Positions 1 to 6,587 are shown, numbered from the stretch's first letter. The stretch is DNA of 7,760 nucleotides from Verrucomicrobia bacterium 12-59-8 (GCA_002279765.1 NCCR01000198.1:1-7760), one strand, 5' to 3'. Numbers and translations are program-made. Notes: generated by a model from the letters alone, not told the origin.

Positions 1-216
1 CGCATCGAGCACCTCGAAGCACAGGGCCTCAATCCCTTCACCGAATACAGCGTGCCCGAGGCCATCCTCAAACTCCGCCAGGGCGTCGGTCGCCTCATCC
101 GCACGGCCACCGACAAAGGCATCTGCGCCATCCTCGACAATCGCATTCTGACCAAGCCGTATGGGCGTGCCTTCCTGTCGTCCCTGCCGGAATGCCCGAC
201 AGAGATCATGCAGTGA
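1..216 (+). CDS. ATP-dependent DNA helicase, DinG/YoaA family (C-terminal fragment)
   Basis: Frame 1 is open from the first base to a TGA at 214-216, giving the last 71 residues of a protein that begins outside the window. It contains the superfamily 2 helicase motif VI signature QGVGRLIR (residues 27-34 of the fragment). This is followed by a TDKG turn, an ILDNR strand and a KPYGRAFLSSLP tail, an arrangement typical of XPD-like DinG/YoaA helicases, which unwind DNA using ATP. The arginines of motif VI take part in ATP hydrolysis. The iron-sulfur cluster and Walker motifs would lie upstream, so DinG cannot be told from YoaA or another family member. The gene ends 30 bp before the convergent glutamate dehydrogenase gene. 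The family call is firm; the exact orthologue is not. Confidence 0.85.
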   Translation, partial: RIEHLEAQGLNPFTEYSVPEAILKLRQGVGRLIRTATDKGICAILDNRILTKPYGRAFLSSLPECPTEIMQ

Positions 217-222
217 ACGTGA

Positions 223-237
223 GGCCTGCTGCAGGCC
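223..237. terminator. Hairpin between convergent genes, possible bidirectional terminator
   Basis: GGCCTG (223-228) and CAGGCC (232-237) form a perfect 6-bp GC-rich stem with a 3-base loop. GTGA (219-222) and TCAC (242-245) could extend it across a bulge. It sits in the 30-bp gap between the helicase stop codon and the glutamate dehydrogenase stop codon, where a shared terminator would be expected. There is no T-run on either side, so it is not a canonical intrinsic terminator. The hairpin is seen directly; its function is inferred. Confidence 0.35.
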
Positions 238-246
238 AGCTTCACA

Positions 247-1518
247 TCACGGGAACAGCCCGCGCATCTGCTTCGCCTCATGCACGCGCTGGATGCCCAG
301 ACTCAGGGCGGCGAAGCGCATGCTGACGTTGCGTTTGCGGCTGAAGTTAAGGGCCTGCACGAAGGCTTGTTCAAGGATGCGGTAGAGCTTGCTCATCACT
401 TCGCCCTCGTCCCAGAAGAAGCTCTGCAAATCCTGCACCCATTCAAAGTAGGAGACGATAACACCACCGGCATTGCAAAGGATGTCGGGGATCACGAAGA
501 TTTCAGGACGCTGCGCGATGATGGCATCCGCCTCGGGCGTGGTCGGACCATTCGCGCCTTCGGCGAGAATGCGGCATTGGATTTTCGCGGCGTTGTCACC
601 AGTGATCTGGCGCTCCATCGCGGCGGGAACCAGCACATCGCAAGGAGTGAGCAGCAGTTCCTCGTTGGAAATCGCGTCCGCGCCTTCAAACCCGACAATG
701 CTCCGCGTTTTGGCCACATGCTCGTCGAGCTTGGCCAGATCAATGCCGTTCGCATTGTGCAAACCGCCAAACGCATCGCTCACAGCGATCACCTTGAGGC
801 CCATGCGGGACAGCGAAGCCGCCGCCACGGCACCGACGTTGCCGTAGCCCTGCACCACCGCCGTTGCGCCCTGCGCATCGATGCCCACGGTGTCCATCGC
901 ACGCGAAATCAAATAGGCCACGCCGCGACCGGTCGATTCACGACGGCCGAGTGAGCCGCCCAGGCTCACGGGCTTGCCCGTCACCACCGCCGGAACGCAG
1001 TGGCCGCTTTGCAGAGAGTACGTGTCCATCATCCAGGCCATGGTCTGCTCGTTTGTGCCCATGTCCGGTGCAGGGATGTCGATCTGCGGGCCGATGAACG
1101 GAATAAGCTCCTGGGTGTAGCGCCGCGTCACACGCTCCAGTTCATTGAGTGAGAGCGCCCGCGGATCACAGGTCACGCCACCTTTGGCACCACCATACGG
1201 CAGCCCGGTGAGTGCGCATTTCCAGCTCATCCACATGGCAAGGGCACCCACTTCACCGAGCGTCACATCTGGATGAAAGCGCACGCCGCCCTTTGTGGGC
1301 CCCAGCGTCAGGTGATGCTGCACGCGGTATCCCATGAACACCGTCGTGCTTCCATCGTCGCGCCTCACGGGCATGGCCACGGTCACAGCTCGTTTGGGCA
1401 TCTTCAGGCGGTCGCGGGCGTTTTCAGGAATGTCCAAAAAGTCGGCCACCAAATCGAACTGCTGGCAGGCCATGCGGAAAATCGGCGTATCGTAAACTTG
1501 GGGAATCATGTTGCTCAT
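247..1518 (-). CDS. gdhA: Glutamate dehydrogenase (Glu/Leu/Phe/Val dehydrogenase family)
   Basis: This 423-residue enzyme interconverts glutamate and 2-oxoglutarate plus ammonium with NAD(P) in the cytoplasm, linking carbon and nitrogen metabolism. The N-terminal substrate domain has GPTKGGVRFHP (residues 73-83), WKCALTGLPYGGAKGG (99-114) with the expected catalytic lysine K112, and APDMGTNE (150-157) with the conserved aspartate D152. The Rossmann domain has the dinucleotide loop GYGNVG (224-229). The strand after it ends VSD (D248), which may favour NAD over NADP, but this is only a hint. Length and motif order match the roughly 420-residue hexameric class (RocG/GudB-like) rather than the longer E. 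coli type. ATG at 1518 is the first start; M4 is an alternative, and neither has a clear Shine-Dalgarno. The gene is transcribed alone, divergently from the carboxypeptidase, with a paired palindrome 23-47 bp upstream. A leucine dehydrogenase is less likely given the motif set. Confidence 0.93.
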   Translation of the reverse strand: MSNMIPQVYDTPIFRMACQQFDLVADFLDIPENARDRLKMPKRAVTVAMPVRRDDGSTTVFMGYRVQHHLTLGPTKGGVRFHPDVTLGEVGALAMWMSWKCALTGLPYGGAKGGVTCDPRALSLNELERVTRRYTQELIPFIGPQIDIPAPDMGTNEQTMAWMMDTYSLQSGHCVPAVVTGKPVSLGGSLGRRESTGRGVAYLISRAMDTVGIDAQGATAVVQGYGNVGAVAAASLSRMGLKVIAVSDAFGGLHNANGIDLAKLDEHVAKTRSIVGFEGADAISNEELLLTPCDVLVPAAMERQITGDNAAKIQCRILAEGANGPTTPEADAIIAQRPEIFVIPDILCNAGGVIVSYFEWVQDLQSFFWDEGEVMSKLYRILEQAFVQALNFSRKRNVSMRFAALSLGIQRVHEAKQMRGLFP

Positions 1519-1541
1519 GGTTTAGAAGCATACGCGGGCCG

Positions 1542-1565
1542 CAGAATCTGCGAGTACAGATTCTG
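1542..1565. promoter_or_regulatory. Paired CAGAnTCTG palindromes, candidate operator upstream of gdh
   Basis: CAGAATCTG (1542-1550) and CAGATTCTG (1557-1565) are exact reverse complements separated by 6 bp. Each copy is itself a CAGA-n-TCTG palindrome, so the site can be read as an inverted or a tandem repeat with centres 15 bp apart. It lies 23-47 bp upstream of the glutamate dehydrogenase start. A TATGCT hexamer on the minus strand (1532-1527) lies between the site and the gene and could be a -10 element. This geometry suits a dimeric regulator or a leader hairpin. No regulator can be named from the sequence. Confidence 0.45.
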
Positions 1566-1612
1566 TCATTGTCAGCAGCCAGTTGGCACCCGATTGGGGC
1601 CAGAGGTCGGCA

Positions 1613-1641
1613 TTGTCTTGACTCATTGAAATGTTTATATC
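1613..1641 (+). promoter_or_regulatory. Candidate sigma-70-type promoter for the carboxypeptidase gene
   Basis: TTGTCT (1613-1618) and TATATC (1636-1641) each match 4 of 6 consensus bases and are exactly 17 bp apart. The pair lies about 72 bp upstream of the ATG at 1713, in the divergent intergenic region. Verrucomicrobial promoter consensus is poorly known, so this is a guess from the general bacterial pattern. Confidence 0.35.
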
Positions 1642-1712
1642 CTGCCATGCCAGCCTCGTGGAACTCGTGAATCTTGCTTGCCAGCCATGCACGCTGCTGC
1701 CAGAACATCCGC

Positions 1713-3206
1713 ATGCCCACCGCCTACCAATCTCTCTGCGACGTTGTTTCTGAAATCGCCCTCATCACCTCCACCGAAGCGGTGCTGGGCTGGGATCAGG
1801 AGACATACATGCCGGCGCATGCACTGGAGCATCGGGCGCGGCAGTTGTCCTATTTGACAGGAAAGGCGCATGGGCTGCTAACCTCGAAGAAGACGCTGAA
1901 GCTGCTGGAGCGTGCCGAGAAGGAAATGCCTGAGAATCCGACCCAGGCCGCGAACGTGCGCGGCTTGCGCCGAGACATTGACCGCGCGACGAAGCTGCCG
2001 CAAAAACTCGTGGAGGAAGAGAGCGAGGTCTGCGCGCATGCAAAAGCGGCATGGGCGGAGGCACGGGGGAAATCGGACTTCGCGATGTTTGCTCCGCATC
2101 TTGAGAAGGTGCTGGGTATTGCGCGCAAGAAGGCGGATCTGTTTGGCTACGAGGACGAGCCGTATGATGCGCTGCTAGATCTGTACGAGCGCGGCGCAAA
2201 GACACGCGAAGTGGCCGCGCTTTTTGCGAAGCTGCGCCCGCAGCTGGCCGAAATCGCCCGCGAAGCCGTGGCCAAATCCGCCAAGGTGAAGCAGGGCACG
2301 CTCAAAGGCCGCTATCCGATCGAGAAGCAGCAGATTCTGAACCACGAAATCGCGCAGAGCCTGGGGTTTGATTTCGAGGCGGGCCGCATCGACACCACAG
2401 CCCATCCCTTTTGCACCACACTGGGGCCAGGTGATGTGCGCCTGACGACGCGCTATGATGAGAAAGACTTCCTGTCCTCGCTCTTCGGCGTGATGCATGA
2501 AGCTGGGCACGGATTGTACGAGCAGGGACTGCCGGGGCTGGACTTCGGCCTGCCGAGCGGCAGTGCGGCATCACTCGGCATCCACGAGTCACAGAGCCGT
2601 CTGTGGGAGAATCACGTGGGCCGCAGCCGCACGTTCTGGACGAATTGGCTGCCCCGTGCACAGGAACTTTTCCCGCATCTGCGCAAGGTGAAGCTGGATG
2701 CATTCATGAAAGAGATGCTGCGCAGCGAATTCAGCTTCATCCGCGTGGAGGCTGATGAGGCCACGTATGATCTCCACATCCTGCTCCGCTTTGGCATCGA
2801 GCGCCGTCTTGTGAAAGGCGAACTCGCGGTGCAGGACGTGCCCAAGGTTTGGAACGAGGAATATCGCGAGTTGTTTGGCATGACGCCGCCAGATGACCGC
2901 CGGGGCTGTCTGCAGGACATTCACTGGAGCATGGGCGGGCTGGGTTATTTCGCGACCTACACGCTGGGGAATCTCAATGCCGCCCAGCTTTTCGCGGCGG
3001 CTAAAAAGCAGCGGAAGATCGCAACGGCGCTGGAGAAATGCGACTACGCACCGCTGCTGCAGTGGCTGCGTGTCAACGTTCACAGCAAGGGGGCCGCGCT
3101 GCTGCCCCAGGAGATCATCACACAGGCAACGGGCAAACCGACGGATGCCAAATGGCACATCCAACACCTGCGCGAGCGCTACGTCGGCAGATCCGGTCAG
3201 CCCTGA
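1713..3206 (+). CDS. Metallocarboxypeptidase, M32 family (carboxypeptidase Taq type)
   Basis: A 497-residue cytoplasmic-type zinc or cobalt carboxypeptidase that removes C-terminal residues from peptides. The M32 hallmarks are all present and in order: DVRLTTRY (residues 241-248), the metal site HEAGH (262-266) with catalytic E263, HESQSR (291-296) supplying the third ligand E292, and HWSMGGLGYFATYTLG (from H404). Length matches the usual 490-510 residues of the family. The reading frame opens at TTG 1674, but ATG 1713 gives MPTAYQSL, which fits the family's N-terminus better; no Shine-Dalgarno supports either start. No signal peptide is seen, in line with a role in intracellular peptide turnover. 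The gene converges with lexA and the two overlap by 10 bp at their 3' ends, with no room for a terminator between them. Preferred substrates cannot be told from sequence. Confidence 0.92.
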   Translation: MPTAYQSLCDVVSEIALITSTEAVLGWDQETYMPAHALEHRARQLSYLTGKAHGLLTSKKTLKLLERAEKEMPENPTQAANVRGLRRDIDRATKLPQKLVEEESEVCAHAKAAWAEARGKSDFAMFAPHLEKVLGIARKKADLFGYEDEPYDALLDLYERGAKTREVAALFAKLRPQLAEIAREAVAKSAKVKQGTLKGRYPIEKQQILNHEIAQSLGFDFEAGRIDTTAHPFCTTLGPGDVRLTTRYDEKDFLSSLFGVMHEAGHGLYEQGLPGLDFGLPSGSAASLGIHESQSRLWENHVGRSRTFWTNWLPRAQELFPHLRKVKLDAFMKEMLRSEFSFIRVEADEATYDLHILLRFGIERRLVKGELAVQDVPKVWNEEYRELFGMTPPDDRRGCLQDIHWSMGGLGYFATYTLGNLNAAQLFAAAKKQRKIATALEKCDYAPLLQWLRVNVHSKGAALLPQEIITQATGKPTDAKWHIQHLRERYVGRSGQP

Positions 3207-3832
3207 CGCACATGCCGGATGAGCCCGATCATGACGCCCTGGATGAGAAGTTCGCGTGCCGGGAGAAGGTCGGGGAAGTCGGGGTTCTCGGCTTTGAGGA
3301 AGGGCTGGGAATCTTTGACGAGATAGCGTTTCAAGGTGCTCTCACCGTCAATGAGCGCAGCGACGATGTCTTTCGGACGCGGCTCACGGATTTCGAGAAT
3401 GACGAGGTCGCCGTCGCCGATGAGGGCGCCAATCATGGACTCGCCACGCACCTTGAGTGCGAAGCTTTTCGCGGAGCGTGGAATGCCGAGGGTGTTCACA
3501 TCGACAGAGATGCACCTGTCGGCATGCTGCACCATATCGGCAGCCGCCATACCAGCCGGGATCTGGCCGAAGACAGGAATATCGATGATTTCAGCACGAT
3601 CCAGGTCCTCAGGGAAGACAACGGCGCGGGCTTTGTGCGCGTGGCGCTGAATGACGCCTTTTTTTTCCAGCGCACGCAGATGGCTCATGGCGGCGGTCTG
3701 GCTGGAGAACCCGAAATGGCGCTGGATGTCACGCGTGGAGGGCATGACGCCGTTGGTGCGCTGGTAGCTGCGCAGATACTCGAGGAGTTCCTGCTGGCGG
3801 GCCGTGAGGTGGGTATCGGTGTCGTTGAACAT
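3197..3832 (-). CDS. lexA: LexA repressor, SOS response regulator
   Basis: LexA represses DNA-repair genes and cleaves itself when activated RecA signals DNA damage. With the start at 3832 it has 211 residues, beginning MFNDTDTHLTARQ. The N-terminal winged helix-turn-helix runs from about residue 10 to 70, with recognition helix SSQTAAMSHLRAL (43-55). Compared with E. coli SPNAAEEHL, the base-contacting N, E and E are replaced by T, M and S, which fits a different operator. The peptidase S24 domain has the A93-G94 cleavage site (GQIPAG), nucleophile S132 (GESM) and general base K168 (TLKRY). An in-frame ATG at 3859 would add nine residues (MFARTAPSL), but it lies inside the LexA box, so I prefer 3832. 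The last 10 bp overlap the convergent carboxypeptidase gene. Autoregulation is likely through the adjacent operator. Identification is secure; the start is less so. Confidence 0.95.
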   Translation of the reverse strand: MFNDTDTHLTARQQELLEYLRSYQRTNGVMPSTRDIQRHFGFSSQTAAMSHLRALEKKGVIQRHAHKARAVVFPEDLDRAEIIDIPVFGQIPAGMAAADMVQHADRCISVDVNTLGIPRSAKSFALKVRGESMIGALIGDGDLVILEIREPRPKDIVAALIDGESTLKRYLVKDSQPFLKAENPDFPDLLPARELLIQGVMIGLIRHVRQG

Positions 3833-3844
3833 GAGGGAAGGGGC

Positions 3845-3858
3845 TGTTCGGGCGAACA
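3845..3858. promoter_or_regulatory. LexA operator (SOS box), Verrucomicrobia type
   Basis: TGTTC (3845-3849), spacer GGGC, GAACA (3854-3858): a perfect palindrome with 4-bp spacing. It matches the TGTTC-N4-GAACA consensus that I recall as the experimentally supported LexA motif of Verrucomicrobium spinosum. It lies 12 bp upstream of the preferred lexA ATG. On the minus strand, TTGCGC (3882-3877) is placed 17 bp before ATGTTC (3859-3854), which would put the operator over the -10 element; that -10 is a poor match. The site is also 57 bp upstream of the divergent TPR gene start, so it may control both directions. Confidence 0.85.
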
Positions 3859-3915
3859 TCCTCTTTCATGATCAATGCGCAAGATGTTTTCCTGCGGCAG
3901 TTTCAGCGCATAGTC

Positions 3916-4590
3916 ATGCACATGCTGTTTTCCAATCACCTGAAAATCTCCGTACTGCTGATGCTGGCCTCGATGGGTCATGCCCAGGATGCGTCGTTCA
4001 ACCCGGCCAAAATGGAAAAAACCGGCATGCTGCCGCCTTTCACCAAAGTGCTGGGCGAACGTGCTGCGGCGGCTTTCGGCAAACAAGACTGGCCGGCGGC
4101 ACGCAAGGCCTACCTGGAGATGCTGGAGCTGGACGACGGCAATGCGCTCATATGGGCCAATCTGGGCGCGGTGGAGCAGCAGGCGGGAGATGAGAAGCAG
4201 GCCATTGAGTGCTTTGAGAAATCGGTGCAGATCAACCCACAGCTCGCGCAAACGTGGACGGCCCTGGGACTGCTGCTGCAAAAGCAAGGCGACACCTACC
4301 GAGCGATTTCCTGCTTCGCGCGCGCCATTCACGAGGAGCCGGAGGATGCACGCGCCCATAACTATCTGGCCATCGCCGCCAAAGGGCTGGGCTGGACGGA
4401 TGCGGCCGAGGCGGAACTGCAGCGAGCGATCGAACTGAGGCCGGATTACGGCATCGCGCATTTCAACATGGCGCTAATGCTGCTGGAACGCCGTCCACCT
4501 GCCGTCGAATTAGCCCGCAGACACTACGAGAAGGCGCTGGCGCTTGGCGTGGCGAAGGACGACGTGGTGGAACGCCGCCTGCAGGAGTGA
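3916..4590 (+). CDS. Exported tetratricopeptide repeat (TPR) protein
   Basis: A 224-residue protein with a putative signal peptide (hydrophobic LKISVLLMLASM, residues 9-20, likely cleavage after GHA at 23) and about five TPR units covering roughly residues 43-211. TPR consensus residues are clear, for example WANLGAVEQQAGDEKQAIECFEK (from 80, the W-LG-Y-A-F pattern), WTALGLLLQKQGDTYRAISCF (from 114) and YLAIAAKGLGWTDAAEAEL (from 150). TPRs are protein-binding scaffolds, and here they would act in the periplasm or at the envelope; no enzyme domain is present and no partner is evident. The frame opens at 3868, but ATG 3916 (or 3922) places the signal peptide at the N-terminus. No Shine-Dalgarno is seen. 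The gene is divergent from lexA across the SOS box and is followed by bioF after 3 bp, so the two are very likely co-transcribed. The specific function is unknown. Confidence 0.8.
   Translation: MHMLFSNHLKISVLLMLASMGHAQDASFNPAKMEKTGMLPPFTKVLGERAAAAFGKQDWPAARKAYLEMLELDDGNALIWANLGAVEQQAGDEKQAIECFEKSVQINPQLAQTWTALGLLLQKQGDTYRAISCFARAIHEEPEDARAHNYLAIAAKGLGWTDAAEAELQRAIELRPDYGIAHFNMALMLLERRPPAVELARRHYEKALALGVAKDDVVERRLQE
4583..4587 (+). promoter_or_regulatory. Strong ribosome binding site for bioF
   Basis: AGGAG lies 6 bp before the ATG at 4594 and inside the final codons of the TPR gene. It fixes the bioF start and supports translation from a shared transcript. It stands out because the other starts in this window have no good Shine-Dalgarno. 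Confidence 0.75.
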
Positions 4591-4593
4591 CGC

Positions 4594-5760
4594 ATGGAAA
4601 AACTCACGGAACCATGGAACATCACCGCACAGCTGGATGAACTGCGTGCGGAGGGGCTGTGGCGCGAGCTACGTCCGCTGGATGAGGTGGGCGGAGTCAC
4701 CGTGCGCGCCGCCGGCCGCGAGTGGATCAATTTTTCGTCCAACGACTATCTGGGCCTAGCGCATTCCGCCGAGATGCAGCATGCACTTGCCGAAGGCATC
4801 GCCAGATACGGCGGTGGGTCGGGAGCCTCACGTCTGGTGTGTGGCACTCACCGCGCCCATGCCGCGCTGGAGGAAGCTCTGGCGGATTTTAAAGGAACAG
4901 AGGCGGCGCTGACCTTCAGCAGCGGATTTGCCGTGGCATTGGGCACGATTCCGGCGCTGATGGGAGCAGGCGACACGATCATTCTAGACAAGCTCTGCCA
5001 TGCGAGTCTGGTGGATGCCGCGCGTTTGAGCGGAGCGACGATCCGCGTATTCCCCCACAACCACCTCGACAAGCTCGAACGCCTGCTGCAGACGGCGAAA
5101 GGGCGCGTGCTAGTCGTCACGGAGTCGATTTTTAGCATGGATGGCGATGCCGCCCCGCTGCGGGAGATTGCCGAACTCAAGGCCAGGCACGGTGCCTGGC
5201 TGCTGGTGGACGAAGCGCATGCTGTGGGAGTTTTAGGTCCGCAGGGGCGCGGACTCGCCGCCGAACTCGGCGTGAATCAGCAGGTGGATCTGCATCTGGG
5301 CACCCTGAGCAAGGCTTTCGGCCTCAGCGGCGGTTATCTGGCAGCCTCACGACAGGTCATTGACCTGCTGATCAACCGCGCACGCAGCTTCATCTACTCC
5401 ACGGCTCCGCCGGTGCATCTGGCCCATGCGCTGGGCGTCATTTTGGACCTGATCCGCTCTGAACGAGGCGATACCTTGAGAAACGAGGTGCGCAGCCATG
5501 TCCGGCAAACCCAAAGCCTGCTGGCCGTAATCGGCATCGCATCACCGCCTGCCGAGGGTGCCATCCTGCCGGTGATCTTGGGTGAAGCCTCACGGGCCAT
5601 GGAGGTCAGCACCCGTCTGCGGAAAGCAGGATTCCTCATTCCCTGCATTCGGTACCCGACCGTCGCCCGTGGCAGCGCCAGACTGCGGATCACCGTCAGT
5701 GCCTTGCACTCCGCCTCCCAGATCAATGCCCTGGGCACCGCCCTACGGGAGACGCTTTGA
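4594..5760 (+). CDS. bioF: 8-amino-7-oxononanoate synthase (biotin synthesis)
   Basis: A 388-residue PLP enzyme of the alpha-oxoamine synthase family. BioF condenses pimeloyl-ACP/CoA with L-alanine to give 8-amino-7-oxononanoate, the first step of biotin ring assembly. Visible landmarks are NFSSNDYLGL (residues 46-55), GSGASRLVCGTH (75-86), the PLP-stacking histidine H136 in LCHASL, ESIFSMDGD (177-185), DEAHAVGVLGPQGRG (206-220) with D206 and H209, and the PLP lysine K240 in LGTLSKAFGLSGGY. The C-terminal IRYPTVARGSARLRI motif matches BioF-like PPTVP.G.ARLRI. Length is the usual 380-390. It is the second gene of a probable two-gene operon with the TPR protein; no other biotin gene is in the window. 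A related synthase (2-amino-3-ketobutyrate CoA ligase, serine palmitoyltransferase) is possible but fits the C-terminal motif less well. The stop is 3 bp from that of the convergent protease gene. Confidence 0.9.
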   Translation: MEKLTEPWNITAQLDELRAEGLWRELRPLDEVGGVTVRAAGREWINFSSNDYLGLAHSAEMQHALAEGIARYGGGSGASRLVCGTHRAHAALEEALADFKGTEAALTFSSGFAVALGTIPALMGAGDTIILDKLCHASLVDAARLSGATIRVFPHNHLDKLERLLQTAKGRVLVVTESIFSMDGDAAPLREIAELKARHGAWLLVDEAHAVGVLGPQGRGLAAELGVNQQVDLHLGTLSKAFGLSGGYLAASRQVIDLLINRARSFIYSTAPPVHLAHALGVILDLIRSERGDTLRNEVRSHVRQTQSLLAVIGIASPPAEGAILPVILGEASRAMEVSTRLRKAGFLIPCIRYPTVARGSARLRITVSALHSASQINALGTALRETL

Positions 5761-5763
5761 GCC

Positions 5764-6375
5764 TCAAGGCAGAGGCGTCTGAGCCACAATCTCCAGCGCC
5801 CGGCTTCTCGCGTGGCTGACCTCCTGCTGGTTCAAGGAGACGCCGTTCTTTCCCGAGGCCATCAGATTGGTGCGTTCCTGACGATGCTGGAGGAACAAAA
5901 CATGACCGAGCTCATGCGCGGTCACACGGGCGACGGGATAGTATGAACCGCCCGAGACCTTGTGAAACTCGGGGTTTTCGCAGACAACCACCGGTTCGCC
6001 GTAAAAAAAGCCGTTGGGCCCCATGTCATTCACGAAACACACATCAATGGCCGTGGGACTGAATTGATCCGTAGGAATCGCCGCTTTGACCCAATCGCGA
6101 TCTTTGATGTACCATCTTTTTGGGGCGAGATGAAGCGCTTGCAGGCTGTCAATGGCTTCCAGTTCGAAGCGAATACTCGCCTGAGACCAGATGGAGTTCA
6201 CTTCTTCAAAAATGGCGCGCACTTCTTTGTCCGTAAGCGTCGTTTGCAGCCTAGGGTTCGCCACGGACTGCATCAGATGCACCCGGACTTTCAAGGTGAT
6301 GGGAGAAAATAGCTCATGTGAATGCACTGGCTGCAGCCACATCACTACCAAAATTAAAATCAGCAAACGTTCCAT
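5764..6375 (-). CDS. Small secreted metzincin-like zinc metalloprotease
   Basis: A 203-residue protein with an N-terminal signal peptide (MERLLILILVVMWLQPVHS, likely cleavage after S19). The zinc site is HELGHVLFLQH: H154, E155, H158 and H164 with metzincin spacing, followed by a candidate Met-turn NLMAS (M172). The upstream region IWSQASIRFELEAID (62-76) resembles the pre-catalytic strand seen in pappalysin- and reprolysin-like domains. C113 and C132 could form a disulfide. The usual glycine after the second histidine (HExxHxxG) is phenylalanine here. It presumably cuts proteins outside the cytoplasm; substrate unknown. ATG 6375 is preferred; TTG 6378 is in frame, and an AAGGTGG sequence (minus strand, 6394-6388) lies 9-12 bp upstream of these starts. 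Base composition seems lower in GC than its neighbours, which may hint at transfer. The metalloprotease class is well supported; the family within metzincins is not resolved. Confidence 0.8.
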   Translation of the reverse strand: MERLLILILVVMWLQPVHSHELFSPITLKVRVHLMQSVANPRLQTTLTDKEVRAIFEEVNSIWSQASIRFELEAIDSLQALHLAPKRWYIKDRDWVKAAIPTDQFSPTAIDVCFVNDMGPNGFFYGEPVVVCENPEFHKVSGGSYYPVARVTAHELGHVLFLQHRQERTNLMASGKNGVSLNQQEVSHARSRALEIVAQTPLP

Positions 6376-6559
6376 CAAAGGGCATACCCACCTTCCGCAA
6401 TCCGTTCAACCAACAATATTTGGACGATTTTGGCATGGCGGCTGCTTATTAAAAAATAAGGCATCAATTCAGCACGCAATTTTTTGCGAGGCAATTGAAG
6501 AAAAGCCTTTCCAGTAGAATGGTCCCTGCTAGTCTGGCGGCTGAACGGCTCACGTACTT

Positions 6560-6587
6560 TGGTATCGAAATTTCTGTTTTGATACCA
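6560..6587. promoter_or_regulatory. Hairpin or operator-like inverted repeat upstream of the outer-membrane protein gene
   Basis: TGGTATCGAAA (6560-6570) and TTTTGATACCA (6577-6587) are reverse complements with one G-T wobble: seven perfect outer base pairs, the wobble, then three more, around a 6-base loop. It ends 54 bp before the ATG at 6642, in the 266-bp divergent intergenic region. It could be a 5'-UTR stem-loop that stabilises or regulates the message, or a dimeric regulator site. TTGGTA (6559-6564) and GATACC (6581-6586) in it resemble a weak promoter at 16-bp spacing. No further promoter is convincing in this region. Confidence 0.45.

Noticed and set aside
280..954. Long open frame (224 codons) on the plus strand inside glutamate dehydrogenase
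   Set aside because: Antisense to a clearly conserved enzyme gene; its translation shows no domain and arises from the GC-rich codon pattern of the real gene.
1583..1599. Sigma-54-like promoter (TGGCAC followed by TTGG)
   Set aside because: Spacing between the two elements is one base short of the -24/-12 arrangement, and aligning by spacing loses the GC of the -12 element.
3038..3871. Open frame of 277 codons on the plus strand across the carboxypeptidase end and all of lexA
   Set aside because: Overlaps two well-supported genes and has no recognisable domain; a shadow of lexA.
3685..4461. Open frame of 258 codons on the minus strand across the lexA start and the TPR gene
   Set aside because: Antisense to the TPR repeats and in another frame over lexA; low-complexity composition and no motif.
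5761..5776. GCCTC/GAGGC hairpin at the bioF-protease junction as a terminator
   Set aside because: Only 5 bp, no T-run on either strand, and it lies within the protease coding region.
6445..6460. CTTATT-AAAA-AATAAG inverted repeat between the protease and the outer-membrane protein genes
   Set aside because: Only a 6-bp AT-only stem in an AT-rich stretch; easily expected by chance and not near a gene end.
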